This document shows, piece after piece, positions 28,998 to 38,525 of a stretch of DNA of 64,000 nucleotides; position 1 is the stretch's first letter; the number at the start of each line of letters is the position of its first letter. A program made the position numbers and the translations under genes. Under the pieces are notes generated by a model. It was not told where the DNA came from. It was given only the letters and a program-made list of their open reading frames with translations, and searched no databases. Origin of the DNA: Buchananella felis (GTDB lineage Bacteria > Actinomycetota > Actinomycetes > Actinomycetales > Actinomycetaceae); assembly GCF_041380015.1 (NCBI RefSeq), contig NZ_CP159978.1; one strand, written 5' to 3'.

Positions 28998-31586
28998 TCA
29001 GCGCTCGTTGCGGCGGCGAGAAATCGCCATCGTGGCGCCGGCACCAAGAAGCACGGCGAGGGTCAGGACGATCATGCCCTGGTCGAAACCGGTCTTGGCG
29101 AGCGTCTTGCCCTTGCCCTTGGCCGGGGTGCTGGGCTGGGCGCTGGCCTGCTGGGTGGCGGCGACGGTGGGCTTGACGGTGGGCTGGTCCGTGGCGGCCT
29201 GGCTCGGGCCCTGCGCACCGGCCGAGGAGTTGTCGCCCGGGGCCTCGGTGCCATTTCCGCCCGGCTGGCCGGAGATGGACGGGTTCGGGGTGGCGGACTC
29301 AGAGGGAGCCGCAGTCGCGGACTCGGAGGGAGCCGCAGTCGCGGACTCAGAAGGCGCCGGGGTGGCGGACTCAGAAGGCGCCGGGGTGGCGGACTCGGAG
29401 GGCGCCGGGGTGGGGGTGCAGTTCAGCGTGGCCGGGTCCACCAGGGTCAGCTCCTTGGCGTCGCCCAGCTTGATGAAGCGGTCGGACTGACCGGCGGTCA
29501 GGGCCAGGGCGGTGTCGTACAGCGAGGGCTGGTAGGCCTGCTCGGCGTCGAACCAGTAGGCCTGCACGCTGATCGGCTTGGTGTAGTCGAACACGAAGGA
29601 GGGGTAGGCAGCCTTAATGTCAGCGGCGCTGAGCTTGCCCTCGGTCCACAGCTTCTGACGCAGCTCCTGCTTCAGGGAGATGGACTTGCCGTCGTGAGTG
29701 GCAACGAAACGGTAGTTGGCGTGCTTCTGGGCCACGTCAACGGTCATCACGTTGTCAATGACCTGACCGGCCTCACACTTTGCGGCAGCCAGCTCGAAAG
29801 TCGGCGCGGCCGGAGCCGTAGCAATCAACGGCGTGCAGTTCAGCGTGGCCGGGTCCACCAGGGTCAGCTCCTTGGCGTCGCCCAGCTTGATGAAGCGGTC
29901 GGACTGACCGGCGGTCAGGGCCAGGGCGGTGTCGTACAGCGAGGGCTGGTAGGCCTGCTCGGCGTCGAACCAGTAGGCCTGCACGCTGATCGGCTTGGTG
30001 TAGTCGAACACGAAGGAGGGGTAGGCAGCCTTAATGTCAGCGGCGCTGAGCTTGCCCTCGGTCCACAGCTTCTGACGCAGCTCCTGCTTCAGGGAGATGG
30101 ACTTGCCGTCGTGAGTGGCAACGAAACGGTAGTTGGCGTGCTTCTGGGCCACGTCAACGGTCATCACGTTGTCAATGACCTGACCGGCCTCACACTTTGC
30201 GGCAGCCAGCTCGAAAGTCGGCGCGGCCGGAGCCGTAGCAATCAACGGCGTGCAGTTCAGCTTGGCCGGGTCCACCAGGGTCAGCTCCTTGGCGTCGCCC
30301 AGCTTGATGAAGCGGTCGGACTGACCGGCGGTCAGGGCCAGGGCGGTGTCGTACAGCGAGGGCTGGTAGGCCTGCTCGGCGTCGAACCAGTAGGCCTGCA
30401 CGCTGATCGGCTTGGTGTAGTCGAACACGAAGGAGGGGTAGGCAGCCTTAATGTCAGCGGCGCTGAGCTTGCCCTCGGTCCACAGCTTCTGACGCAGCTC
30501 CTGCTTCAGGGAGATGGACTTGCCGTCGTGAGTGGCAACGAAACGGTAGTTGGTGTGCTTCTGGGCCACGTCAACGGTCATCACGTTGTCAATGACCTGA
30601 CCGGCCTCACACTTTGCGGCAGCCAGCTCGAAAGTCGGCGCGGCCGGAGGCGTAGCAATCAACGGCGTGCAGTTCAGCGTGGCCGGGTCCACCAGGGTCA
30701 GCTCCTTGGCGTCGCCCAGCTTGATGAAGCGGTCGGACTGACCGGCGGTCAGGGCCAGGGCGGTGTCGTACAGCGAGGGCTGGTAGGCCTGCTCGGCGTC
30801 GAACCAGTAGGCCTGCACGCTGATCGGCTTGGTGTAGTCGAACACGAAGGAGGGGTAGGCAGCCTTAATGTCAGCGGCGCTGAGCTTGCCCTCGGTCCAC
30901 AGCTTCTGACGCAGCTCCTGCTTCAGGGAGATGGACTTGCCGTCGTGAGTGGCAACGAAACGGTAGTTGGTGTGCTTCTGGGCCACGTCAACGGTCATCA
31001 CGTTGTCAATGACCTGACCGGCCTCACACTTTGCGGCAGCCAGCTCGAAAGTCGGCGCGGCCGGAGGCGTAGCAATCAACGGCGTGCAGTTCAGCGTGGC
31101 CGGGTTTATTAGGGTAAAGGGGTTCGACGCCCCCAGAAGCGTAGCGTTGGTTAGATCGGGGCCGTACTCGAGGTCTACGGTGGTCCTGCGAGACTGCGGG
31201 TACTTGTACGGAGCTGCCTTGTTGTTGAACCAGTAGGCCTTCACCGTCACCTCCTTCCCGTAACCCAGCGAGGCGTTGCCTCCAAGCAAGGTGGCTATGT
31301 CCACCTCGTTACCAGCCAGCACAACGGCACGTTCAGGGCCACTCAGTTGCTTGACCGGGAGGTTGCGGCCCTTTACTTCGATCACGAAGCGGTACTGCTT
31401 CTTGTAGGCCTCGTCGGTGTTAAACCCGTCCACGCGCACCCTATTCGTCTTGTTCTCGCACGTCGCGGGGGTCAGCGTCACCACGGGGGTCTTCGGCTCC
31501 ACCGGACCGCTGTCCGCAGATGCGGTGGCGTGAACGGTGATCGCGAGAGCACAGGCGGCAAGCGCCGCCCCGAGCTTCCTCAGCAT
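28998..31586 (-). CDS. LAKTG cell-wall-anchored protein with tandem Ig-like repeats
   Basis: 862 residues. Signal peptide (LRKLGAALAACALAITVHATASA), one divergent repeat (about 30-175), four almost identical 139-residue repeats, a PSES-rich stalk of 8-residue repeats, and a Pro/Thr/Gly linker. The C-terminal sortase signal is LAKTG + hydrophobic segment + SRRRNER. Each repeat has two Cys (NCTP and AKCEAGQ), which may form a disulfide, and strands such as NYRFVATHDG and ISVQAYWFDAE suggesting an Ig-like fold. The protein is therefore expected to be linked to peptidoglycan by a sortase, as a stalked surface adhesin or shield. The start at ATG 31586 is chosen for its AAAGGA site and clean signal peptide; an in-frame ATG lies 12 codons upstream. 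No sortase gene is nearby. Ligand unknown. Confidence 0.88.
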   Translation of the reverse strand: MLRKLGAALAACALAITVHATASADSGPVEPKTPVVTLTPATCENKTNRVRVDGFNTDEAYKKQYRFVIEVKGRNLPVKQLSGPERAVVLAGNEVDIATLLGGNASLGYGKEVTVKAYWFNNKAAPYKYPQSRRTTVDLEYGPDLTNATLLGASNPFTLINPATLNCTPLIATPPAAPTFELAAAKCEAGQVIDNVMTVDVAQKHTNYRFVATHDGKSISLKQELRQKLWTEGKLSAADIKAAYPSFVFDYTKPISVQAYWFDAEQAYQPSLYDTALALTAGQSDRFIKLGDAKELTLVDPATLNCTPLIATPPAAPTFELAAAKCEAGQVIDNVMTVDVAQKHTNYRFVATHDGKSISLKQELRQKLWTEGKLSAADIKAAYPSFVFDYTKPISVQAYWFDAEQAYQPSLYDTALALTAGQSDRFIKLGDAKELTLVDPAKLNCTPLIATAPAAPTFELAAAKCEAGQVIDNVMTVDVAQKHANYRFVATHDGKSISLKQELRQKLWTEGKLSAADIKAAYPSFVFDYTKPISVQAYWFDAEQAYQPSLYDTALALTAGQSDRFIKLGDAKELTLVDPATLNCTPLIATAPAAPTFELAAAKCEAGQVIDNVMTVDVAQKHANYRFVATHDGKSISLKQELRQKLWTEGKLSAADIKAAYPSFVFDYTKPISVQAYWFDAEQAYQPSLYDTALALTAGQSDRFIKLGDAKELTLVDPATLNCTPTPAPSESATPAPSESATPAPSESATAAPSESATAAPSESATPNPSISGQPGGNGTEAPGDNSSAGAQGPSQAATDQPTVKPTVAATQQASAQPSTPAKGKGKTLAKTGFDQGMIVLTLAVLLGAGATMAISRRRNER
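29281..29412. repeat. 24-bp coding repeats of the stalk
   Basis: About five imperfect copies of an 8-codon unit encoding ATPAPSES or ATAAPSES, just before the wall-anchor linker of the surface protein. Confidence 0.75.
29416..31083. repeat. four tandem 417-bp coding repeats
   Basis: Units 29416-29832, 29833-30249, 30250-30666 and 30667-31083, each 139 codons. They differ at only a few bases, seen as Thr/Lys in PAT/PAKLN, Ala/Thr in KHAN/KHTN and Ala/Pro in TAP/TPPAAP. A fifth, strongly diverged unit lies upstream in the protein (31084 to about 31520). Confidence 0.93.
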
Positions 31587-31821
31587 GAAGGCATTCCTTT
31601 CGTAGCCCGGCATTTCTGCCACTTCTCGCCACCGTCAACGCGAATCAACCGCACTTCCGGAGGCTGCCTGGCGCAATCTTGGCACGTAATGGTGAACAAG
31701 TGTGAAACGTGTAGTGACGAAGTATGCCACATTTCGGGCTGTGGATACCGCCTGCACAGCCCGGTCGTTGTGATATTGCCGATCCGGGCGCGCAAGCCAG
31801 CGCTTGGTGACTGCTCGGGGC

Positions 31822-32499
31822 CTAGTTTGCGCCCCTACCCGTGTCCCGACGCAAGCGGGCCGCATCCGCCCACTGTTCAAAATGTGGACGCAGATTGGTG
31901 GCAAGCTGCTCCACGCTGGCGTCGTTGACCAGAACCACGTCGGCGATCGCCCGGCGCTCCTCGTCGCTCGCCTGCGCTTCGATCCGCGCCAGGGCGTCTT
32001 GGGCGCTCATTCCCCGCCCCGCCAGGCGTCGCAGCCGCAGCGGCACCGGCGTCTCCACCACCAAGACCGCGTCGTAGTCCTTCTCCGCGCGCAACTCGGT
32101 TAACAGCGGGATGTCGTAGACCACCACGGAGCCGGGCGGCGCGGCCGCGAAGGCACGCCCGGCGGCGGCCTGAATCGCGGGGTGCATGACGTCTTCAAGG
32201 GCCGCGCGGGCAACGTCGTCCGAGAAAACTATCCGGGCCAGGGCGGCGCGGTCTAACTCGTCGGTCGTGCTGAGGACCTCCGGGCCAAACAACGAAACGA
32301 TCGCCTCCAGGGCGTCGCTGCCCGGGGCGACCACCTGCCGGGCCAGTTCGTCTGCGGAGACCACGACGGCGCCAGCGTCGGCGCAAATCGCTGCGACGGT
32401 GGACTTGCCCGCGCCTATTCCGCCGGTTAGTCCCACTAGGAAGATCCTGCTGCGGTGCTCAGGGGTGAGACCGCCGGTATCTCCTGCGCTCCCGGCCAC
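31822..32499 (-). CDS. coaE: dephospho-CoA kinase
   Basis: Last step of coenzyme A synthesis. 225 residues from a GTG at 32499. Walker A LTGGIGAGKSTV (about 24-35), SADELARQVV, and the lid region near LRRLAGRGMSAQDALARI are typical. The frame also allows starts inside pcp; the chosen GTG lies one base after the pcp stop with GGTGGGG upstream. In many actinobacteria coaE sits next to rpsA, and it is close to it here too. The exact start is uncertain. Confidence 0.9.
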   Translation of the reverse strand: MAGSAGDTGGLTPEHRSRIFLVGLTGGIGAGKSTVAAICADAGAVVVSADELARQVVAPGSDALEAIVSLFGPEVLSTTDELDRAALARIVFSDDVARAALEDVMHPAIQAAAGRAFAAAPPGSVVVYDIPLLTELRAEKDYDAVLVVETPVPLRLRRLAGRGMSAQDALARIEAQASDEERRAIADVVLVNDASVEQLATNLRPHFEQWADAARLRRDTGRGAN

Positions 32500-32500
32500 G

Positions 32501-33115
32501 TCAACCCCACCATTCCTCGTGCTGGCAAAGGGCCGCAACTACGCTGATCACAGTTGGCGCATCCACCTTGTCCAGCGGCGGTATGTGCACGAACAGCGTG
32601 GCGCCCTCCCCGCGCTCAATGGCCTCCTGCGTGATCACGGCGAGCGCGGCGTTGCACAGGTAGCGGCCCGCGTCGTCGGACCGGCGCACCGGCAGCGGGC
32701 CGCCCTCCCGGTCCTCTCCGCTCAAGGCCGTCACCGCCGCATCCACGTCGAAACGCGATGACCATTCGGCTTGTGCGCCAGGGATCACCTCCGCGGTCTG
32801 CGGGAGCTGCCCGTCCACGTCCACGCTGTCCGCCGCCAGCTCGTTAAAGGCGCGCGCTTCCAGCGTCATCTGGCTCTCTGAGGTATCGACGCCCAGGCAG
32901 ACCGTGAGTGCGGGCCGTTGCTGGGCCAGCAGCTCGCGCAGCAACGGCAGCGTGCGGCGGTAGGAGACGGGCAGCTGGGCGAACACCACCGGGCGCTGCA
33001 CGCCCAGCAGATCGGGGTCCTCGGAGAGAAGCTGCACCACCTGGCCGGAGGGGTTTACCTCCACGCCGGGGAAAGGCCCGTAGCCCGTGATCAGGATCGG
33101 GGAAGAATCTTGCAT
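32501..33115 (-). CDS. pcp: pyroglutamyl-peptidase I
   Basis: Cysteine peptidase (family C15) removing N-terminal pyroglutamate. 204 residues. GYGPFPGVEVNPS near the N-terminus, the Glu in SQMTLEARAFN, the nucleophile Cys in SDDAGRYLCNAAL and the His in LFVHIPPL make a complete triad. The start at ATG 33115 (MQDSSPIL) is preceded by TTGGGG; a longer frame from 33157 lacks support. It lies between rpsA and coaE, which are usually adjacent, so pcp appears inserted. Confidence 0.88.
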   Translation of the reverse strand: MQDSSPILITGYGPFPGVEVNPSGQVVQLLSEDPDLLGVQRPVVFAQLPVSYRRTLPLLRELLAQQRPALTVCLGVDTSESQMTLEARAFNELAADSVDVDGQLPQTAEVIPGAQAEWSSRFDVDAAVTALSGEDREGGPLPVRRSDDAGRYLCNAALAVITQEAIERGEGATLFVHIPPLDKVDAPTVISVVAALCQHEEWWG

Positions 33116-33214
33116 GTCCCCAAGAGTAGTGCCCGGTGCTACGCCAGGCGCCCGCAACGGTACGGGGCGGCCCCACCCGCCGGCAGCGCGCCGCGATCGC
33201 GAGACGCAAAAGCA

Positions 33215-33242
33215 GGGAGGGCGCCCCGCAGGACGCCCTCCC
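33215..33242 (-). terminator. rpsA terminator
   Basis: 9-bp GC stem (33215-33223 with 33234-33242) followed on the minus strand by TGCTTTTGC, directly after the rpsA stop. Confidence 0.75.
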
Positions 33243-33258
33243 CGTTGTTGAACCGGGA

Positions 33259-34722
33259 TCAGTTACCGGTCAGCTTCTCGCGCAGAGCAGCCAGGGCCTC
33301 GTCGGAAGCCAGGGTGCCAGCGGACTCCTCGGTGGAGGAGGAGTAGGAAGCCGGAACCTCGGCCTCGGCGGCGGCAGCCGCACCGGCCTCCTCGGCAGCG
33401 GCCTGAGCGGCCTCAACCTGAGCCTTGTGGGCCTCCCAGCGGGCGTGGGCCTCAGCGTACTGCTGCTCCCAGGCCTCACGCTGCTTCTCGAAGCCGGGCA
33501 GCCACTCGTTGGACTCCGGGTCGAAGCCCTCCGGGTACTTGTAGTTGCCCTGCTCGTCGTACTCGGCGGCCATGCCGTAGAGGGACGGGTCGAACTCCTC
33601 GGAGGCGACGTCCAGGCCCTCGTTGGCCTGCTTCAGGGACAGGGAGATGCGGCGACGCTCCAGGTCGATGTCGATGACCTTGACGAAGACCTCCTCGCCC
33701 ACCTTGGCGACCTGCTCGGGCACCTCGACGTGGCGGATGGCCAGCTCGGAGATGTGCACCAGGCCCTCGATGCCGTCCTCGACGCGCACGAACGCACCGA
33801 ACGGAACCAGCTTGGTGACCTTGCCGGGCACAACCTGGCCGATGGCGTGGGTGCGGGCGAAGGCCTGCCACGGGTCTTCCTGGGTGGCCTTGAGGGACAG
33901 GGAGACACGCTCGCGGTCCATGTCCACGTCCAGCACCTCGACGGTGACCTCCTGGCCGACCTCGACGATCTCGTTCGGGTGGTCGATGTGCTTCCAGGAC
34001 AGCTCGGAGACGTGAACCAGGCCGTCTACGCCGCCCAGGTCCACGAACGCACCGAAGTTGACGATGGAGGAGACCACACCGGAGCGGACCTGGCCCTTCT
34101 TGAGGGTCTGCAGGAAGTGGGAGCGGACCTCGGACTGGGTCTGCTCCAGCCAGGCGCGGCGGGAGAGCACAACGTTGTTGCGGTTCTTGTCCAGCTCGAT
34201 GATCTTGGCCTCGAGCTCCATGCCGACGTAGGGCTGCAGGTCGCGGACGCGACGCATCTCCACCAGGGAGGCGGGCAGGAAGCCGCGCAGACCGATGTCG
34301 ATGATCAGACCGCCCTTGACGACCTCGATCACGGAACCGGTGACAACGCCGTCCTCTTCCTTGATCTTCTCGATGGTGCCCCAGGCGCGCTCGTACTGGG
34401 CGCGCTTCTTGGACAGGAGCAGACGACCTTCCTTGTCCTCCTTCTGGAGAACGAAGGCCTCAACCTCGTCGCCGACGGAGACCACGTCAGAGGGGTCAAC
34501 GTCGTTCTTGATGGACAGCTCGCGAGAGAGGATTACGCCCTCAGTCTTGTAGCCGATGTCGAGGAGAACCTCGTCGCGGTCGACCTTGACGATCGTGCCG
34601 GTGACGATGTCGCCGTCGTTGAAGTACTTGATGGTGCCATCGATGGCAGCGAGGAGGTCCTCAGCCGAGCCGATGTCGTTAATAGCGACCTGCGGGGCCG
34701 ACGAGGGGGTAGAGGTGGTCAA
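33259..34722 (-). CDS. rpsA: 30S ribosomal protein S1
   Basis: 487 residues with four S1 RNA-binding domains (about 38-105, 125-190, 205-275, 295-360) and an Ala/Glu-rich tail. Features such as DGDIVTGTIVKVDRDEVLLDIGYKTEGVI and GAFVDLGGVDGLVHVSELSW are diagnostic. I chose TTG at 34722 (TTSTPSSAPQVAINDIG), with GGAG five bases upstream, matching related proteins. The ATG at 34773 would add a non-homologous leader. Confidence 0.95.
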   Translation of the reverse strand: MTTSTPSSAPQVAINDIGSAEDLLAAIDGTIKYFNDGDIVTGTIVKVDRDEVLLDIGYKTEGVILSRELSIKNDVDPSDVVSVGDEVEAFVLQKEDKEGRLLLSKKRAQYERAWGTIEKIKEEDGVVTGSVIEVVKGGLIIDIGLRGFLPASLVEMRRVRDLQPYVGMELEAKIIELDKNRNNVVLSRRAWLEQTQSEVRSHFLQTLKKGQVRSGVVSSIVNFGAFVDLGGVDGLVHVSELSWKHIDHPNEIVEVGQEVTVEVLDVDMDRERVSLSLKATQEDPWQAFARTHAIGQVVPGKVTKLVPFGAFVRVEDGIEGLVHISELAIRHVEVPEQVAKVGEEVFVKVIDIDLERRRISLSLKQANEGLDVASEEFDPSLYGMAAEYDEQGNYKYPEGFDPESNEWLPGFEKQREAWEQQYAEAHARWEAHKAQVEAAQAAAEEAGAAAAAEAEVPASYSSSTEESAGTLASDEALAALREKLTGN

Positions 34723-34840
34723 GAGAACTCCGATGGATTTGGATAGTGATTGCAAATGGATGTGCGGGCGCAAGTTGCGCCTACACGATCGGCAAGGCTA
34801 ACAGAAAGCGCTTGTTTTCGCCAGATGCGATACTCGGGCC

Positions 34841-35659
34841 ATGAATGGCGACTATGAATCCATCGTTGGCGGCTACCGCGAGCTCTCGGAGGCAGAGCAG
34901 TCCGCCTCCGTCGAGGCCACCGCGCGGTGGTGGGACGGCGGAGCGGAGGAATACTACCGCGATCACGGCGCGACCCTGGGGGACGCCGAGCTGCACTGGT
35001 GCCCGGAGGGGCTGCGCGAGTCCCAGGCGCGCCTACTCGGGGACGTGGCCGGGCGCGACGTGGTGGAGTTCGGTGCCGGGGCCGCGCAGGGCTCGCGCTA
35101 CCTGCACGGACTGGGCGCGCGCGTGACTGCCACCGACATCTCCAGCGGGATGCTGGCCCAGGCCCGCGCTTTGAACCGGGCCGCCGGGATCGACTTCCCG
35201 CTGCTGGTGGCCGACGCCCGCTGCATTCCCCTGCCCGATGCGTGCGCGGACGTCTGCTTCACCGCCCACGGCGGGATCGCCTTCGTGCCGGACCCGGTGC
35301 GCATCCACGCAGAGGCCGCCCGCCTGCTGCGCCCGGGAGGCCTGTGGGTGTGCTCGCTGCCGCACCCGGTGCGCTGGATGTTCCCGGACGTGCCCACGCA
35401 GGCCGGCCTGACCGTGACCCGCTCCTACTTCTCTAACGAGCCCTACGTGGAGCGCACCGAGTCCGGCCGCATCGTCTACGCCGAGTACCACCGCACGCTC
35501 AGCCAGCACGTGGCCGACGTCCTGTCGGCCGGATTGGTCATCGAGGCCATCGACGAACCGACCTGGCAGGCAGGGGACCTGGAGTGGAACGGCTGGTCCC
35601 GCCTGCGCGGGGAGCTCATGCCGGGCACGCTCATCATTACCGCGCGCAAGCCGGCTTAG
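34841..35659 (+). CDS. class I SAM-dependent methyltransferase
   Basis: 272 residues. Motif I VVEFGAGAAQGSRYL near 74-88, TDISSGMLAQA near 99, and the post-motif LLRPGGLWVCSLPHPVRWMF mark a Rossmann methyltransferase. The N-terminal TARWWDGGAEEYYRDHG is shared with uncharacterised actinobacterial homologues. The substrate is unknown. GATACT at 34829-34834 lies six bases before the ATG, so a leaderless mRNA is likely. It diverges from rpsA, and such proteins commonly neighbour rpsA/polA. Confidence 0.85.
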   Translation: MNGDYESIVGGYRELSEAEQSASVEATARWWDGGAEEYYRDHGATLGDAELHWCPEGLRESQARLLGDVAGRDVVEFGAGAAQGSRYLHGLGARVTATDISSGMLAQARALNRAAGIDFPLLVADARCIPLPDACADVCFTAHGGIAFVPDPVRIHAEAARLLRPGGLWVCSLPHPVRWMFPDVPTQAGLTVTRSYFSNEPYVERTESGRIVYAEYHRTLSQHVADVLSAGLVIEAIDEPTWQAGDLEWNGWSRLRGELMPGTLIITARKPA

Positions 35660-35676
35660 GCGGCACGCAAGCAGAC

Positions 35677-35707
35677 GGGGCGGGGAGCTTGGAAAGCTCC
35701 CCGCCCC
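35677..35707. terminator. bidirectional terminator
   Basis: 14-bp stem (35677-35690 with 35694-35707), loop GGA, between the convergent methyltransferase gene and polA. Confidence 0.8.
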
Positions 35708-35719
35708 CGCCTTGCTCTG

Positions 35720-38506
35720 CTAGTGACCGGCCTCCAGCCAGTTGCGCCCCAGCCCCACTGAGACGTCCAGGGGCACCGACAGGCTGGCGGCCGCGGCCAT
35801 CTCGTGGCGCACCAGCGCCTCGACCTCCTCGGCCTCGCCCGGCCCCACCTCCAGGACCAGTTCGTCGTGGACCTGCAGCAGCAGGCGCGACTTGAGCCCG
35901 CGCTCGTCCAGCGAGCGCTGCACGCCGAGCATGGCCACCTTGATCAGGTCTGCCGCGCTGCCCTGGATGGGGGCGTTCAGCGCCGCGCGCTCGGCCATCT
36001 CGCGCCGCTGCCGGTTGTCGCTGGCCAGGTCCGGCAGGTAGCGGCGCCGGCCCAGGATGGTCTGGGTGTAGCCGTCCAGGGTGGCCTGGCGCACCACAGC
36101 GGCCAGGTAGTCGCGCACCGCCCCGAAGCGGGAGAAGTAGTCGTCCATCAGCGCCTTGGCCTCCCCCACGTCGATACGCAGCTGCTTGGACAGCCCGTAG
36201 GGAGATAGCCCGTAGGCCAGGCCGTAGCTCATCGCCTTGATCTTGGAGCGCTGCTCCGGCGTCACCTGGGCCGGGTCCACGTGGTAGACCCGCCCGGCCA
36301 CGAAGGAGTGCAGGTCCTCTCCGCTGTTGAAGGCCTCGATCAGCCCGGCGTCCCCGGACAGGTGGGCCATGATGCGCATCTCGATCTGGGAATAGTCGGC
36401 GGTGAGCAGGTAGTCGTAGCCCTCCCCCACCACGAACGCCTGGCGCACCCGGCGCCCCTCCTCGGTGCGCGCCGGGATGTTTTGCAGGTTCGGCTCCAGG
36501 GAGCTCAGGCGCCCGGTGGCCGCCGCAGTCTGCTGGAAGGTGGTGCGGATGCGCCCGTCGTCCTCCACCGCCTTGGCCAGGCCCTCCACGTTCTGGCGCA
36601 GCTTGATCCGGTCCCGGTGCAGCAGCAGCGCGGCCAGGAACGGGTGGGCCGTCTTCTCCGCCAGGTCCCGCAGCGCCTCCGCGTCCGTGGTGTAACCGGT
36701 CTTGGTACGCCGCGTCTTGGGCAGGCCCAGGTCGGTGAAGAGCACCTCCTGCAGCTGCTTCGGGCTGGAGAGGTTGACCTGCTTGCCGATCGCCTCGAAG
36801 GCGGCGTTCGCGGCAGCCTCCACCTCCGCGTCCAGCGTCAGGCGCCGCTCGGCCAGCAGGGCGGCGTCCGCCCCGATACCGGCCCGCTCCATCCGAGCCA
36901 GCACGGAGGCCACCGGCAGCTCCATGTCCGCCAGCAGCCCGGTCGCGCCGCGCTTGTCCACCTCGGAGCCCAGCACCCGGTGTAGCTCCACGCTCGCTGC
37001 GGCCTCCGCCAGCGCCGTCGTGCCGCCCTCGATGTCCAGCAGGCCGTCGCCCACCTCCAGGGCCTGGTCCAGGTAGCGCTCGCTCAGCTCCGCCAGGTCA
37101 AAGCGCCGCCCGTCCGGGAAGCAGAGATAGGCCGCCAGGGCGACGTCGTCCACGATGTTGCCAAGGGCCATGCCGCGCGAAGAGAGGGCGTGGGTGGCGG
37201 CCTTCGCGTCGTGGGTGACCACCGGGGCGGTGCGCAGGAACTCGCGCAGCTGCGCGTCCTGCTCCGGGGTTACCACCACCAGGTCCCAGTAGATGGAGAC
37301 CACCGCGTCGCTCAGCGCCAGCCCGGTGCAGTCGGCCTTGAAGGGACTGGGAGAGCCCACGCCCTCCACGCTCGCGCCCAGCACGGTGCTGGCCTCTCGC
37401 CACGCCTCCAGCTGCTCGGCCACCTCGCCGGCCGTCGCCGTGGCGGCGCGCAGTAGGCGCGGGGTGGAGCGTCCGTTCACGGCGGCGAGCCCCCCGTTTG
37501 GTCCCTCGCCGTTCGCGCCGGCCGCGCCACTGAGGCTGCTTTCGGCGCCCTGCCCGTCTGCGGCCTGGCCGCCACCCGCCTCACCTGCGGGTGGGCCGGC
37601 GGCAACGTCGGCCCCCTGCCCGCCTCGGTGCGGCAGCTGCCGCAAGGCGAGGTCGCGCAACTGGCGAAACTCCAGGGCGTCGCACACCGCGTGCACCCGG
37701 GCGGCCTCCGCCCCGATCGGCACCAGGTCAGCCACCGCCACCGGCAGCTCCACGTCCGTCAGCAGCCGGTTCAGGCGCCGGTTGCGCTGCACGTCCGGGA
37801 TGGCGGCGCGCAGCGCCTCGCCGCGCTTGCCCTTGATCTCGTGGGCGTGGGCCAGGATCCCGTCCAGGCCGTCGTACTGCGCCACCCACTGGGCCGCCGT
37901 CTTCGGCCCCACCCCCGGCACGCCCGGCAGGTTGTCGCTCGCCTCGCCCACCAGCGCCGCCAGGTGCCGGTAGCGGTTCGGCGCCACCCCGTAGCGGGCC
38001 TCCACCTCCTGCGGGGTCATGCGGCGCAGCTCGGAGACGCCCTTGATCGGGTAGAGCACCGTCACCTCGTCGGTGACCAGCTGGAAGGTGTCGCGGTCCC
38101 CGGAGACCACGTACACCAGCGCGCCCGCCTCGCGGCCCTGGCGCGCCAGGGTGGCCAGGATGTCGTCTGCCTCCACCCCGTCCTTCTTCAGGTGCATGAT
38201 CCCAAAGGCGTCCAGCACCTCCTCGATCAGCTCCACCTGGCCCTTGAACTCCTCCGGCGTCTTCTCCCGCGTCCCCTTGTACTCGGGGTATTCCTCGGTG
38301 CGGAAAGTCTTGGAACCGGCGTCGAACGCCACGGCCACGTGGGTGGGCTTCTCCTGCGCCAGCAGGGACAGCAGCATGCGGACAAAGCCGTGCACGGCGT
38401 TGGTGGCCTGGCCGGTCGAGGTGGTGAAGTTTTCCACCGGCAGGCCAAAGAACGCGCGGAAGGCCATCGAGTGGCCGTCGATCAGGAGTAGTCGAGGAGT
38501 GCTCAC
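35720..38506 (-). CDS. polA: DNA polymerase I
   Basis: Repair and Okazaki-fragment polymerase. 928 residues from a GTG at 38506. A 5'-nuclease domain (1-300; LLLIDGHSMAFRAFF, VVSGDRDTFQLV), a degenerate 3'-5' exonuclease domain lacking the acidic catalytic residues, and the polymerase core with DYSQIEMRIMAHLSGD, RSKIKAMSYGLAYG and VHDELVLEV. A Gly/Ala/Glu-rich linker of about 60 residues (GGQGADVAAGPPAGEAGGG onward) joins the first two domains and carries a copy of the recurring AACGTCG motif. The divergent thioesterase starts only 19 bp away. TAGGGT lies seven bases before the GTG. Confidence 0.95.
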   Translation of the reverse strand: MSTPRLLLIDGHSMAFRAFFGLPVENFTTSTGQATNAVHGFVRMLLSLLAQEKPTHVAVAFDAGSKTFRTEEYPEYKGTREKTPEEFKGQVELIEEVLDAFGIMHLKKDGVEADDILATLARQGREAGALVYVVSGDRDTFQLVTDEVTVLYPIKGVSELRRMTPQEVEARYGVAPNRYRHLAALVGEASDNLPGVPGVGPKTAAQWVAQYDGLDGILAHAHEIKGKRGEALRAAIPDVQRNRRLNRLLTDVELPVAVADLVPIGAEAARVHAVCDALEFRQLRDLALRQLPHRGGQGADVAAGPPAGEAGGGQAADGQGAESSLSGAAGANGEGPNGGLAAVNGRSTPRLLRAATATAGEVAEQLEAWREASTVLGASVEGVGSPSPFKADCTGLALSDAVVSIYWDLVVVTPEQDAQLREFLRTAPVVTHDAKAATHALSSRGMALGNIVDDVALAAYLCFPDGRRFDLAELSERYLDQALEVGDGLLDIEGGTTALAEAAASVELHRVLGSEVDKRGATGLLADMELPVASVLARMERAGIGADAALLAERRLTLDAEVEAAANAAFEAIGKQVNLSSPKQLQEVLFTDLGLPKTRRTKTGYTTDAEALRDLAEKTAHPFLAALLLHRDRIKLRQNVEGLAKAVEDDGRIRTTFQQTAAATGRLSSLEPNLQNIPARTEEGRRVRQAFVVGEGYDYLLTADYSQIEMRIMAHLSGDAGLIEAFNSGEDLHSFVAGRVYHVDPAQVTPEQRSKIKAMSYGLAYGLSPYGLSKQLRIDVGEAKALMDDYFSRFGAVRDYLAAVVRQATLDGYTQTILGRRRYLPDLASDNRQRREMAERAALNAPIQGSAADLIKVAMLGVQRSLDERGLKSRLLLQVHDELVLEVGPGEAEEVEALVRHEMAAAASLSVPLDVSVGLGRNWLEAGH

Positions 38507-38525
38507 ACGTGTAACCCTAGGCCCC

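Noticed and set aside
28890..31112. 740-residue plus-strand protein with repeats
   Set aside because: It is the antisense mirror of the LAKTG surface protein repeats. Only the minus strand has signal peptide, stalk and sortase signal.
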